Below, piece after piece: positions 16,444 through 24,513 of a stretch of 64,000 bases of DNA. Under the pieces are notes generated by a model. The model did no database searches. It was not told where the DNA came from and was given only the letters and a program-made list of their open reading frames with translations. A program made the position numbers and the translations under genes. This DNA comes from Agrobacterium genomosp. 13 str. CFBP 6927 (GTDB lineage Bacteria; Pseudomonadota; Alphaproteobacteria; Rhizobiales; Rhizobiaceae): NCBI GenBank assembly GCA_900012615.1, contig LT009757.1:1216195-1280194 (forward strand). Reading direction: 5' to 3'. Each line of letters starts with the position of its first letter. Position 1 is the stretch's first letter.

Positions 16444-16467
16444 GTGATGTGAAAAGTGATGTGAAAA
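16444..16467. repeat. 12-base perfect tandem duplication
   Basis: GTGATGTGAAAA occurs twice in direct succession, 15 bases upstream of the RbsA-like start and between it and the binding-protein hairpin. It may be a slippage duplication in the leader of the ATPase gene. Confidence 0.6.
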
Positions 16468-16483
16468 TCGGATGATACGGTGG

Positions 16484-16518
16484 CTATTGCGGCGCCCGTT
16501 CCGGGAGCGCCGCAATAG
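16484..16518 (-). terminator. Intercistronic hairpin between binding-protein and ATPase genes
   Basis: Perfect 12-base stem (CTATTGCGGCGC / GCGCCGCAATAG) with an 11-base loop, 22 bases after the binding-protein stop. No T run follows on the minus strand. This position is typical for a stem that protects the binding-protein message and lowers read-through to the ATPase and permeases. Confidence 0.6.
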
Positions 16519-16540
16519 TCAGGCTCTGAGCCGATCCGGC

Positions 16541-17557
16541 CTATTTGGCCGATGCGATGGCCTTCTGGGCGTCTTCCTGCGAATATTCCACATTCGCCAC
16601 GCCGCCCTTCTGGGTCGTCTTCAGGTTTTCCTCGAGATTGGCCTGATCGATGCGCAGGAAGGGCACGGTCAGATCCTTCTTCACATCCTTGCCGTCGAGG
16701 ATTTGCTGCGCCACCCAGAAAGCCAGCGTCGAGACGCCGGGAGCGATGGAGACGGACATGGTCTCGTAACCGCTTGCGTCCTTCTGCTGCTTCCACCATT
16801 GCAGCTCGTCTTCGCGGTTGCCCATGACGATGGTGGGTGTCGGGCGCTTGGCGGCGGCGAAAGCCTGTGCCGCGCCGTAACCGTCGCCGCCCTGTGTCAC
16901 GACGGCCGCGACTTCTGGAAGGCTCGGCAGGATGCCGGCGACGGCGCGCTGCGCAACGTCCTGCGCCCAATCGCCATTGACGGAACCGACGATCTTGAAC
17001 TGCGGGTTCTTGGCGACGCCGGCGGCGATGCCGGCGTGGATTTCATCATCCACTGAAACGCCCGCAAGGCCACGGATTTCAAGCAGGTTTCCACCCTTCG
17101 GCATGGCCTTGGCGAGATAGTCGATCTGGCTTTCGCCCATCGCCTTGAAATCGACCGCGATGCGCCATGCACAGGGCTCGGTGACGATGCCGTCGAAGGA
17201 CACGACGGTGATGCCGGCATCGCAGGCTTCCTTCACCGCGCCGTTAAGCGCGGTGGGCGAAGCGGCATTGATGACGATGGCGTCGTAACCCTGAAGAATG
17301 AGGTTCTGGATCTGCGCGGCCTGTTCGGTCGCCTGGTTTTCGGCTGTGGTGAAGGCGTCAGCGGCGGCGACCTGCTTGTCGGCAACCGCCTGTTTGGTGA
17401 TCTTGTCCCAGCTCGTCAGCATCGCCTGACGCCAGGAATTACCGGCATAATTGTTTGAAAGCGCGATTTTTTTGGCCGACGTATCGGCATGAGCGGTGAT
17501 CGGCAAAGCTGCGCATGCGACAGCGGCCGATGCCAGAAGCATCTTCCTGATAGCCAT
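16541..17557 (-). CDS. Periplasmic sugar-binding protein of ABC importer
   Basis: A 338-residue periplasmic binding protein of the ribose-binding (Peripla_BP_4) type. The signal peptide is about residues 1-24 (hydrophobic LLASAAVACAALPITAHA, cleavage near AHADT). The mature part starts KKIALSNNYAGNSWRQAM, followed by ILQGYDAIVINAASPTALN and DAGITVVSFDG, the classic hinge and ligand-pocket text. The frame opens earlier (17683), but ATG at 17557 has an excellent AGGGAGG site and starts the signal peptide. It is first in the importer operon and divergent from the histidine kinase gene. The sugar cannot be named. Confidence 0.92.
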   Translation of the reverse strand: MAIRKMLLASAAVACAALPITAHADTSAKKIALSNNYAGNSWRQAMLTSWDKITKQAVADKQVAAADAFTTAENQATEQAAQIQNLILQGYDAIVINAASPTALNGAVKEACDAGITVVSFDGIVTEPCAWRIAVDFKAMGESQIDYLAKAMPKGGNLLEIRGLAGVSVDDEIHAGIAAGVAKNPQFKIVGSVNGDWAQDVAQRAVAGILPSLPEVAAVVTQGGDGYGAAQAFAAAKRPTPTIVMGNREDELQWWKQQKDASGYETMSVSIAPGVSTLAFWVAQQILDGKDVKKDLTVPFLRIDQANLEENLKTTQKGGVANVEYSQEDAQKAIASAK

Positions 17558-17863
17558 TGATTTCCTCCCTGGTGGCTTGCCCTTTCGAGCCCGGAAACGC
17601 CTGTCTGTCGCAAATCTCCTCGGCGGCAGACAGAATTCCTTTGCACTGGAGCTCCTTTCCCCAGTAGAAGCGAGAATGACCAAGAAGATTTGGCTTGTAC
17701 AGGCAGATCACGGCAATCTTCCTGCGGGTTTCCGCAGAAAGCATGCGGGAACCCGCAGGACGAAATGGCCTTGCCGGGCGCAGAATGGTGATGCGGCGTT
17801 CTGAAATGTCGAAACTGCGCCGCCAGAGGTCGACGGAGCAGGCGCTTGGGAGGGCGTCCGCAC
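17558..17863. promoter_or_regulatory. Divergent promoter region with a long inverted repeat
   Basis: The 306-base gap between the sugar-binding protein and the histidine kinase. It holds a 16-base inverted repeat (17721-17736 and 17744-17759; arms beginning CCTGCGGGTT and ending AACCCGCAGG, one G-T mismatch, seven-base spacer). The repeat is about 105 bases from the kinase start and 160 from the binding-protein start. It is a good operator candidate for the adjacent regulator, or an RNA hairpin in the kinase leader. No protein is supported here. Confidence 0.55.
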
Positions 17864-19099
17864 ATGCTGGATACGCCGAAAAGCGCACTTTTCCATCATT
17901 ATATGGGCATTTCGCGGCTGCTTGCCGGGCAGCTGGAATTTAATGCCATCATCCAGGCGGTCGCCACCGAGATCAGCCACATTATCCCGCATGACCATAT
18001 GGATGTCTGCATCAAGCAGCTGGATGACAAATATCACATCGCCTATGAAAGCGGTCTGGCCAGTGCCTGGAGCAGGCTCCCGCCCGCCCTTCTGACCGGC
18101 AGCCCGATCCGTTCGCTGCTGTCAGGCGAGGTGGAATACCTCCTGAGCGGCGACGCCTGCGCCGATCCGCGCTTTCATTTCGAAGGGTCGTTTTCAAGCC
18201 CGATCATCGAACTCAACCTGCATAGCCGGCTTCATGTGCCGATGAAGGTGCATGGCGATATCATCGGTGCGCTGAGTTGCTCCTCCCACCAGTCGGACGC
18301 CTATACGATGGAGGATGTGGCGAATGCCCGCGCGGTCACCGATTTGCTGGCGCCCTATTTCTACGCCATCCGCGCCGCCGAGCAGGCCAAACGCTCCGCC
18401 ATCGAGGAAGCGCGCGCCAATGCCCGTGAGGAGGGCCTGCGGCTCGGCGCGCTGCAATTGACCGAGGCGCTGGAGGCCGAACGGCAGCGCATCGGCATGG
18501 ATCTGCACGACCAGACGCTGGCGGACCTGACGCGGCTGGCGCGGCGCATCGAGCGCATGAGCCATACCCCCGACCTGTCAGGCGAGATGCTGGAGCCTGT
18601 GGTGCGCAGCCTGCAGCACTGCATGCAGGATCTGCGCGAGATCATCGAGGAGGCGAAACCCTCGATCCTGCAATTGTTCGGCGTCGTTGAAGCCATCGAG
18701 ACCTATGTGGACCGCTCCGTGCGCGACAGCGGGTCTGCAATCGACTGGTCGGTGACGGATGAGACGGACGGGCTGGTGGAAAGGCTGGACAAGACGGTGG
18801 CCATATCGCTGTTCCGCATCGTGCAGGAGGCGGTCAATAACGCCATTCGCCATGCCCAGCCCGAAGCGATTGCCGTGAAACTGACCGCAATCGACGGTGG
18901 CTTGCGGGTGACAGTCAGCGATGACGGCAGCGGCGGCGGCGAAGGCGGGGCCTCCGGCGGCCTCGGCATCGGCAATATGAAGACGCGGGCGCGGCTGATT
19001 TCGGCGAGATTCGATATTGGCGGCAATGAAACGGGAGCGGGAACCTGCATCACGGTGACGTTGCCGGCAGGCGCTTTCGACCGGCGGGAGGAGTTGTGA
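17864..19099 (+). CDS. GAF-domain sensor histidine kinase (NarL-type, HisKA_3)
   Basis: A soluble kinase of 411 residues. The N-terminal half (about 10-165) is GAF-like (HSRLHVPMKVHGDIIGALSCSS). A coiled-coil region (about 170-205) leads to the dimerisation box ERQRIGMDLHDQTLADLTR, with the phospho-acceptor His at about residue 215. The ATPase domain has an N-box (FRIVQEAVNNAIRHA) and G-boxes (VSDDGSG, GGLGIGNMKTRA). There is no membrane segment or signal peptide, so the signal must be cytoplasmic. ATG at 17864 follows GGGAGG by nine bases; an earlier in-frame TTG lies inside that site. It is coupled to the regulator two bases downstream. The divergent sugar importer is a likely target. Confidence 0.9.
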   Translation: MLDTPKSALFHHYMGISRLLAGQLEFNAIIQAVATEISHIIPHDHMDVCIKQLDDKYHIAYESGLASAWSRLPPALLTGSPIRSLLSGEVEYLLSGDACADPRFHFEGSFSSPIIELNLHSRLHVPMKVHGDIIGALSCSSHQSDAYTMEDVANARAVTDLLAPYFYAIRAAEQAKRSAIEEARANAREEGLRLGALQLTEALEAERQRIGMDLHDQTLADLTRLARRIERMSHTPDLSGEMLEPVVRSLQHCMQDLREIIEEAKPSILQLFGVVEAIETYVDRSVRDSGSAIDWSVTDETDGLVERLDKTVAISLFRIVQEAVNNAIRHAQPEAIAVKLTAIDGGLRVTVSDDGSGGGEGGASGGLGIGNMKTRARLISARFDIGGNETGAGTCITVTLPAGAFDRREEL

Positions 19100-19100
19100 C

Positions 19101-19823
19101 ATGGACGTGCTGATCGTTGAGGATGATGCGTTGCACCGCGCCTATCTGAACGAGGCGGTGCGTGCTGCGCTGCCGGAATGCGACAAGGTGCTGGAGGCGG
19201 CAAACGGCAGGACCGGCGAAAAGCTCGCGCGCGAAAATCGCGCCGCCCATATCGTCATGGATTTGCAGATGAACGAGCGCAACGGCATCGAGGCGGCGCG
19301 CACCATCTGGAAGGAAAGGCCCGATACCCGCATCCTGTTCTGGTCCAACTATTCCGACGAGGCCTATGTGCGCGGTGTTTCCCGCATCGTGCCGGAAGGG
19401 GCCGCCTATGGTTACGTGCTGAAATCGGCCTCCGATGACCGTCTGCGGCTGGCGCTGCGCAGCATCTTCATCGAGGCGCAATGCGTGATCGACCGGGAAG
19501 TGCGCGGCCTGCAGGAAAAGAGCCTCGGCAAGGCCCATGGCTTTACCGATTCCGAATATGAAATCCTTGTCGATGTCGCGCTCGGCCTCACCGACAAGGC
19601 GATTGCGCGGCGCCGTAACCTGTCGCTGCGCAGCGTGCAGAACCGGCTGCAAAGTCTCTATGAGAAGCTGAACGTGCATCAGGCCGCCGGCGATGACGAG
19701 GCGGAAGGCCGGTATAATCTCAGAACCCGCGCTGTTACCGTCGCTTTCCTGCGCAAGCTGTTAAATTACAGCGCGCTGGAAAGGGCCGAGCGGGAACTGG
19801 CGGAATGGTCGGGCAGCCGCTGA
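19101..19823 (+). CDS. Response regulator with LuxR-type helix-turn-helix
   Basis: A 240-residue regulator. The receiver domain has E7/D8/D9, phosphoacceptor D54 in IVMDLQMNERNG, and VLKSAS with the conserved Lys near residue 112. The output domain (about 150-205) reads FTDSEYEILVDVALGLTDKAIARR followed by LSLRSVQNRLQSLYEKLNV, the LuxR helix-turn-helix. A C-terminal tail of about 35 residues (LLNYSALERAERELAEW) extends beyond a usual NarL protein. GGGAGGAG precedes the ATG. It is the cognate partner of the GAF kinase. It ends three bases from the convergent topoisomerase gene, so no terminator lies between. Confidence 0.88.
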   Translation: MDVLIVEDDALHRAYLNEAVRAALPECDKVLEAANGRTGEKLARENRAAHIVMDLQMNERNGIEAARTIWKERPDTRILFWSNYSDEAYVRGVSRIVPEGAAYGYVLKSASDDRLRLALRSIFIEAQCVIDREVRGLQEKSLGKAHGFTDSEYEILVDVALGLTDKAIARRRNLSLRSVQNRLQSLYEKLNVHQAAGDDEAEGRYNLRTRAVTVAFLRKLLNYSALERAERELAEWSGSR

Positions 19824-19826
19824 TCC

Positions 19827-20843
19827 TCAGGGCAGAAAGGCAAGCAGCCGTCTTTCATCCGCCCTGAGACCGGAGACGGGCTTTGCCCCGACCTTCAGGA
19901 TGCGGCCAAGCTTTTTCTGTGCTTTCTCGTCCGTGGCTATATCGAGGACGGCCGGGTGCACATAGCTCTTGCGACAGATGGCGGGCGTGTTGGAAAGCTC
20001 CGCCGCCGCTGCCTGGCACATGCCCTTTATGCTCGGTTTTTCACCCGCCGCCACATGTTCCATCCCGTTGCAGAAGGCGGCGAGCGTTCCGCCCCAGGTG
20101 CGGAAGGTCTTAGCGGAAATGCCTTGCCCGCCGATACGGGATAGGTAAGCGTTGAGATCGCTGGAATCGACCGAATGCACCCGGTTTTCGCTGTCCTGCC
20201 AGACGAAGAGCTCCTTGCCGGGCAGATCGGCGATCTCCTCGAGGATTTTCTGAAGGCGAGGGTGGCGCAATTGCCGTTTCACTTTCTGCCCGCCCTTGGC
20301 GGCAAACCGTAATTCGATGGTTTCACCGAAGGAGACGTGCCGCTTGAGCAATGTCGTTGCGCCATAGGTGCCGTTGGTTTCGAGATAGGAGCGGTTGCCG
20401 ACGCGCAGATAGGCGGCATCGAGCAGCAGCGTGAGCGCCGCGAGCGTCATTTCCTGCCCGTGATCCTGCTTCTCTATATCGGCTATGGCGCGGCGGCGAA
20501 TGGCGGGCAGCGCCCTGCCGAAGCTTTTGAGCTGGAAGAATTTCGTTTCGCCCCGGAGCGTATGCCAATCGGAATGATAACGATACTGTTTTCGCCCGCG
20601 GGCATCGAAACCCGTAGCCTGCAAATGGCCGGCGGGGTCGATGCATATCCAGACGTCCTTATAGGCGGGCGGCACGCCGAGCGCTTTGATGCGCTTCAGT
20701 TCGACGCTGTCGGAGAGAAGCTCGCCGCCCGGCAGACGGTAACAGAAACCGCGTCCGCGTTTCTCGCGGGCAATACCCGGCTCCTGATCGTTGACATAGG
20801 CAAGTCCGATTTTGGCAAGAAGGCGGGTGGGCGGCTGTGGCAT
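19827..20843 (-). CDS. DNA topoisomerase IB (poxvirus-like)
   Basis: A 338-residue type IB topoisomerase that relaxes supercoils through a 3'-phosphotyrosyl intermediate. The N-terminal domain contains the family text RIKALGVPPAYKDVWICID and GRKQYRYHSDW. The catalytic domain carries AAYLRVGNRSYLETNGTYG (Arg of the pentad), the KGGQKVKRQL segment, FRTWGGTLAAF, and the nucleophile Tyr294 in ICRKSYVHP. All expected catalytic residues appear present. Such viral-type enzymes are scattered in Proteobacteria, and chromosomal copies in rhizobia are well known. The gene stands alone between the response regulator and a terminator. Confidence 0.92.
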   Translation of the reverse strand: MPQPPTRLLAKIGLAYVNDQEPGIAREKRGRGFCYRLPGGELLSDSVELKRIKALGVPPAYKDVWICIDPAGHLQATGFDARGRKQYRYHSDWHTLRGETKFFQLKSFGRALPAIRRRAIADIEKQDHGQEMTLAALTLLLDAAYLRVGNRSYLETNGTYGATTLLKRHVSFGETIELRFAAKGGQKVKRQLRHPRLQKILEEIADLPGKELFVWQDSENRVHSVDSSDLNAYLSRIGGQGISAKTFRTWGGTLAAFCNGMEHVAAGEKPSIKGMCQAAAAELSNTPAICRKSYVHPAVLDIATDEKAQKKLGRILKVGAKPVSGLRADERRLLAFLP

Positions 20844-20882
20844 GGTTTTTTCCGGCAGGTTTCACGCTGCGGCAAACGAAAA

Positions 20883-20910
20883 ACAGGCCGCCTTCGTTCC
20901 GACGGCCTGT
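20883..20910 (-). terminator. Rho-independent terminator of the sugar dehydrogenase gene
   Basis: Eight-base stem (ACAGGCCG / CGGCCTGT) with a T run on the minus strand (TGTTTTTCG). It lies about 20 bases after the stop of the minus-strand dehydrogenase gene. Confidence 0.75.
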
Positions 20911-20930
20911 CGTTCCAGTCGTGAGTTTTC

Positions 20931-22160
20931 TCAGCCGGCCTTGGCGATCCGCAGAATCTGCGATTCACCGCCGCCGCGTTCTTCTGTCACGGCATAGATC
21001 GCGCCATCTGGACCGACCTTCACGTCGCGGATGCGTGCTTCCAGCGGCAGCCGGCTTTCGGTGGCAACCTTGTCGCTATCAAGATGCAGGATGACGAGGC
21101 CCTGGCTTACCAGACCGCCGACGATGAAAGCGCCCTTCCATTCGGGAATCTGGTCGCCGTCATAATAGGCCATGCCGGAGGGGCCGATGACCGGGTCCCA
21201 ATAATAGACCGGCTGCTCCATGCCTTCTTTTGCCGTGGCGCCTTCACCAACGGACCGGCCGCTATATTCGATGCCGTAGGTTATGACCGGCCAGCCGTAG
21301 TTAAGGCCGGCTTTCGGCAAGTTCAGCTCATCGCCGCCGCGCGGGCCGTGTTCCACGGTCCAGAGCCTGCCCTGACCATCCAGCGCTGCCGCCTGCAGGT
21401 TGCGGTGGCCGTAGCTCCAGATTTCGGGCAGGGCGTTCTGTTGGCCAGCGAAAGGATTGCCTTCGAAGGCCTTTCCTTGCGTGTCGATGCGGAAGACCTT
21501 GCCGAGGCCGCTCGATAGATCCTGCGCCTGCACGCGCGGCGTCGCATCCGAGCGTTCGCCGACAGTGACATAAAGCTCGTTATTCGGCCCGAAGACCAGA
21601 CGCGAACCGAAATGCTTGTCACCGTCATAGGTCGGCATCTGGCGGAAGATCACCGCGACATTTTCAAGTTTGGCCGCGCCGCCTTCCTCCGTCAGTTTTG
21701 CAGAGGCAACCGAGGTGCCGTTGCCGCCGTTGCGCGGTTCGGAGAAGGAGAAGAAGATGGTGCGCGATGTCTCGAAATCGGGAGCCAGCGCTATGTCGAG
21801 CAGGCCGCCCTGTCCGGCGGATGCCACTTCCGGCACGCCGTCTATGGCGGGGCCGGCCTTGCCGTCGGCGACGATGTGCATGGCGCCTTCCTTGGCCGCA
21901 ACGATCATGCGGCCATCGGGCAGGAACTCCATCGACCAGAGATGGGGCAGGCCCTCGGCAATGACGGTTTTTTCGACGTTCGGCTGGGTGGCGGCCTGCG
22001 GCGCACGGGTCTGACCCTCAAAAGCCGGTTTCTGATTCGGCGCATTGGCGCGTTTCGTTTCGGCAGCCGGGGCGGTCTGTGCATGGGCCGCGCCAGCAAG
22101 TGGCACGGCAAGCAGCGCGAATAGCATCGTCGAACTCAGAAATCGGTTGTTGCGGAACAT
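20931..22160 (-). CDS. PQQ-dependent sugar dehydrogenase (soluble aldose dehydrogenase family)
   Basis: A 409-residue periplasmic beta-propeller oxidoreductase of the GSDH/YliI family. Signal peptide at about 1-26 (cleavage near AHAQT). A linker of about 35 residues rich in Ala, Pro and Gln precedes the propeller. Family motifs include LPHLWSMEFLPDGRMIVA, GQGGLLDIALAPDF, FGPNNELYVTVGERSD, WSYGHRNLQAAALD and the calcium/PQQ-region text HGPRGGDELN. The frame is open to 22307, but ATG at 22160 has a GGGAGA site and starts the signal. A 7-base dyad (TTTCTTG / CAAGAAA, 22214-22236) lies in the divergent promoter region. The sugar substrate is unknown. Confidence 0.9.
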   Translation of the reverse strand: MFRNNRFLSSTMLFALLAVPLAGAAHAQTAPAAETKRANAPNQKPAFEGQTRAPQAATQPNVEKTVIAEGLPHLWSMEFLPDGRMIVAAKEGAMHIVADGKAGPAIDGVPEVASAGQGGLLDIALAPDFETSRTIFFSFSEPRNGGNGTSVASAKLTEEGGAAKLENVAVIFRQMPTYDGDKHFGSRLVFGPNNELYVTVGERSDATPRVQAQDLSSGLGKVFRIDTQGKAFEGNPFAGQQNALPEIWSYGHRNLQAAALDGQGRLWTVEHGPRGGDELNLPKAGLNYGWPVITYGIEYSGRSVGEGATAKEGMEQPVYYWDPVIGPSGMAYYDGDQIPEWKGAFIVGGLVSQGLVILHLDSDKVATESRLPLEARIRDVKVGPDGAIYAVTEERGGGESQILRIAKAG

Positions 22161-22344
22161 GGGTCTCCCTTCCTTCGTTTGCGTCAGGCACAAACCATTT
22201 GGGGAGGATTTCGTTTCTTGCGATAGCTTCAAGAAAACTTGATGAGTTCGTGTGCAGGCGGCGCCCTCTTTTATCATCCGTACGAATTGGTAGGGAACCG
22301 CAATCATGCACCCACGTTTTCCCTCTGGTTATACGGAGGGCGCC

Positions 22345-22530
22345 ATGCAGATCATCGATAACAAGACCATAGACGGGAACAGAACCAAACCGATCCTCAA
22401 TGTCGCGGAATTCTGCCGCCGCTACCGGCTGGACAAGGCCGAGGAGACCCGGCTCAGAAAGCTGTTCGGCGAGTTCGCTTCGCGGCACGAGCTTCTGATG
22501 AATGCGCAGCGTAAACCAAACTTCCGCTGA
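22345..22530 (+). CDS. Conserved small hypothetical protein, 61 residues
   Basis: A 61-residue protein, basic in its second half, with predicted helices around NVAEFCRRYRLDKAEETRLRKLFGE (residues about 18-42; here split: NVAEFCRRYRLDK and AEETRLRKLFGE). GGAGG five bases before the ATG supports the start; the in-frame ATG at 22306 has no such site. The NVAEFCRRYRLD part resembles the first helices of an excisionase-like winged helix, but the protein is too short for a full domain. I do not recognise a function. It is divergent from the sugar dehydrogenase and tail to tail with rsmJ with no spacer. Confidence 0.65.
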   Translation: MQIIDNKTIDGNRTKPILNVAEFCRRYRLDKAEETRLRKLFGEFASRHELLMNAQRKPNFR

Positions 22531-23157
22531 TCATTCCTCCGGGTCGAGAGATTTCCCGAAGATCATGAAGACATCATAACGGGTGTTCTTGCCCATTATC
22601 TGGTGCGAGGGCTTCCGAATGCCCGGCATCGGCTCGGCGCGCAGGGGCCATTTCAGAACCACCCGTTTCGTCGCGTTCTCCAGTGCGGCCTCCATCAGCT
22701 CCACCTGGTCCGGGTCGGAGCCAACCAGTTCTCTCAGCACCCGCATCTCCTTTTTCACCAGCGCCGTGTTGTGGCGCGGCGGGTGCATGGGGTCGACAAT
22801 CACCACTTCCGGCGAAAGCTCTTTCAGCAACTGGCGTGAATCTCCGTGAAGCAGCGTCATGCGTGCTGCCGCCTCGGCATAGGCGCCGCCAGCCTCCAAT
22901 GCGCGGCGAATGCCGTCCGCAAGATGGGCATGCATTCCCGGCGAGCGTTCGATCAGCGTTACTTCCGCTCCCAGTGAGGCCAGCAGAAAGGCGTCGCGCC
23001 CGAGGCCTGCGGTCGCATCTACGATCTTTGGCGTGCGGCCCTTTGTGAAACCCGCGGCTTTCGGCAGGGCCTGTCCGCGCCCCTCGCTGGAGCGGAAACG
23101 GTGGCCGACTGCACCGCCGACAAAATCTACTACGAAGCTTTCGTCTTTTTCTTTCAT
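22531..23157 (-). CDS. rsmJ: 16S rRNA (guanine1516-N2)-methyltransferase RsmJ
   Basis: A 208-residue class I methyltransferase of the RsmJ/YhiQ family, acting on the small ribosomal subunit. The SAM-binding motif is IVDATAGLGRDAFLLASLGAE followed by VTLIERSPGMHAHL; the motif IV region is VVIVDPMHPPRHNTALVKKEM, close to the family's DPMYPHR-K pattern. The C-terminal part VVLKWPLRAEP and HQIMGKNTRYDVF is also typical. It is about 40 residues shorter at the front than the enterobacterial enzyme, which is normal for alphaproteobacteria. It is nine bases downstream of the pseudouridine synthase gene, so the two RNA-modification genes are probably cotranscribed. Confidence 0.85.
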   Translation of the reverse strand: MKEKDESFVVDFVGGAVGHRFRSSEGRGQALPKAAGFTKGRTPKIVDATAGLGRDAFLLASLGAEVTLIERSPGMHAHLADGIRRALEAGGAYAEAAARMTLLHGDSRQLLKELSPEVVIVDPMHPPRHNTALVKKEMRVLRELVGSDPDQVELMEAALENATKRVVLKWPLRAEPMPGIRKPSHQIMGKNTRYDVFMIFGKSLDPEE

Positions 23158-23165
23158 CGCAGGCC

Positions 23166-23834
23166 TCAGAAGGGGCAGGGCACGGTATAGGTGACGTCGC
23201 GGCCATCGGGATGGCGGAACCCAACCTCCTGCGCATGCAGCATCAGCCGCGGCGCAGCGGCAAGCGCTTCGCCCTCGGCATAAAACTCATCGCCGAGAAT
23301 GGGGTGGCCAAGTGCCTTCATATGCACCCGCAATTGGTGGGTACGGCCGGTAAGGGGTGTCAGCGCCAGCCGCGTTGCCGGAAGCGGCAATCGTTCCAGC
23401 ACTCGCCAAAGGCTCTGTGCCGGCTTGCCGCTCTCGTGGTCGACCCGGTGGCGGGGCTTGTTTTCGGGATCGATGGCGAGCGGCAAATCCACTTCGCCCG
23501 CTTCTCCGGCAACCTCTCCCCAGACAATGGCGACATAGGATTTGCGCGTCTGGCGGTTTTCAAACTGCGACGCAATCGCCGCATGCGCCTTGCGGTTCAG
23601 GGACATCAGCACGATGCCCGATGTGTCCTTGTCCAGCCGGTTGATCATCAGCGCTTTCGGGAACTGTTTCTGCACACGCGTCATCAGGCTGTCGGAAAGC
23701 GCGGGATCGCGCCCCGGCACCGATAAAAGCCCGCTCGGCTTATCCAGCACCAGAAGATCGTCATCCCGGTGCACGATGGTCAGCCACGGTTCGAGCGGCG
23801 GATTATAGACGGGGTTGGAAAGCTCAGATGACAT
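23166..23834 (-). CDS. RluA-family RNA pseudouridine synthase
   Basis: A 222-residue pseudouridine synthase without an S4 domain, the size of RluA (23S/tRNA U746/U32). The catalytic Asp lies in INRLDKDTSGIVLMS. Other family landmarks are VHRDDDLLVLDKPSGLLSVPG near the front, RKSYVAIVWG, and TPLTGRTHQLRVHMKALGHPILGDEFY (here quoted in part: TPLTGRTHQLRVHMKALG). The start ATG is the only good one. It precedes rsmJ by nine bases on the same strand. The exact RNA target is inferred from length only. Confidence 0.88.
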   Translation of the reverse strand: MSSELSNPVYNPPLEPWLTIVHRDDDLLVLDKPSGLLSVPGRDPALSDSLMTRVQKQFPKALMINRLDKDTSGIVLMSLNRKAHAAIASQFENRQTRKSYVAIVWGEVAGEAGEVDLPLAIDPENKPRHRVDHESGKPAQSLWRVLERLPLPATRLALTPLTGRTHQLRVHMKALGHPILGDEFYAEGEALAAAPRLMLHAQEVGFRHPDGRDVTYTVPCPF

Positions 23835-23873
23835 GGCGCTTCCTTAGCACAAATCGCGCATTCGGACAGAGTG

Positions 23874-24461
23874 CTAGTCGGGAATGTGGAGATTGACGCG
23901 TCCGCTGGTCAGGTCACTTAAAAGCCGGGTGAGCCGTTCGGCTTCCTCTGCCGGAACCGAAAGCAGCATATCCGCGCCGGTTTCGGTGAAATCTTCCTTT
24001 TCCACCCGCAGGTTTTGTGTGGCGGAAAGGCGCGATTTCACCAGCGCCAGATCGGAAAAGGGACAGCTCAAAGTCGCGCTGACATAGGCGATGACCGGCG
24101 AGGTTTCTCCAAGCCGAAGACACGCCGCCGCCGTGCCGCCATAGGCGCGCATGAGACCACCGCTGCCGAGCAGGATGCCGCCGAACCAGCGGATGACGAG
24201 AACGGCGACATTGTCCAGCGCCTGGCCGTCTATGGCCTGAAGGATTGGTTTTCCCGCCGTACCGGAAGGTTCGCCGTCATCGCTGAAACGATAGGTCTGA
24301 CCCGTTCGCCAGGCCCAGCAATTGTGGTTCGCGTCGACGTCAGAATGCGCCGCCAGAAAGTTTTTCGCGTCTTCCTCTCCGGTCACGGGTGCTGCAAAGG
24401 CGATGAAGCGGCTTTTCTTGATATCCTGCGAAAAGGTGACGGATCGGTCGAGCGTGAACAT
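23874..24461 (-). CDS. YigZ/IMPACT-family protein
   Basis: A 195-residue protein of the UPF0029 (YigZ/IMPACT) family. The N-terminal domain has the family signature KKSRFIAFAAPV, HNCWAWRTG, RFSDDGEPSGTAGKPIL and VIRWFGGILLGSGGLMRAYGG. The C-terminal half has the ferredoxin-like DUF1949 domain. Bacterial members are linked to translation or ribosome-associated control, but the biochemical role is not settled. It sits 40 bases upstream of the RluA-type gene on the same strand, so all three may belong to one RNA/translation operon. Confidence 0.88.
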   Translation of the reverse strand: MFTLDRSVTFSQDIKKSRFIAFAAPVTGEEDAKNFLAAHSDVDANHNCWAWRTGQTYRFSDDGEPSGTAGKPILQAIDGQALDNVAVLVIRWFGGILLGSGGLMRAYGGTAAACLRLGETSPVIAYVSATLSCPFSDLALVKSRLSATQNLRVEKEDFTETGADMLLSVPAEEAERLTRLLSDLTSGRVNLHIPD

Positions 24462-24513
24462 GCGCGTTTCAATATCGCATATATTCCTTCACGGAAATCG
24501 GTATAAGGCCACA

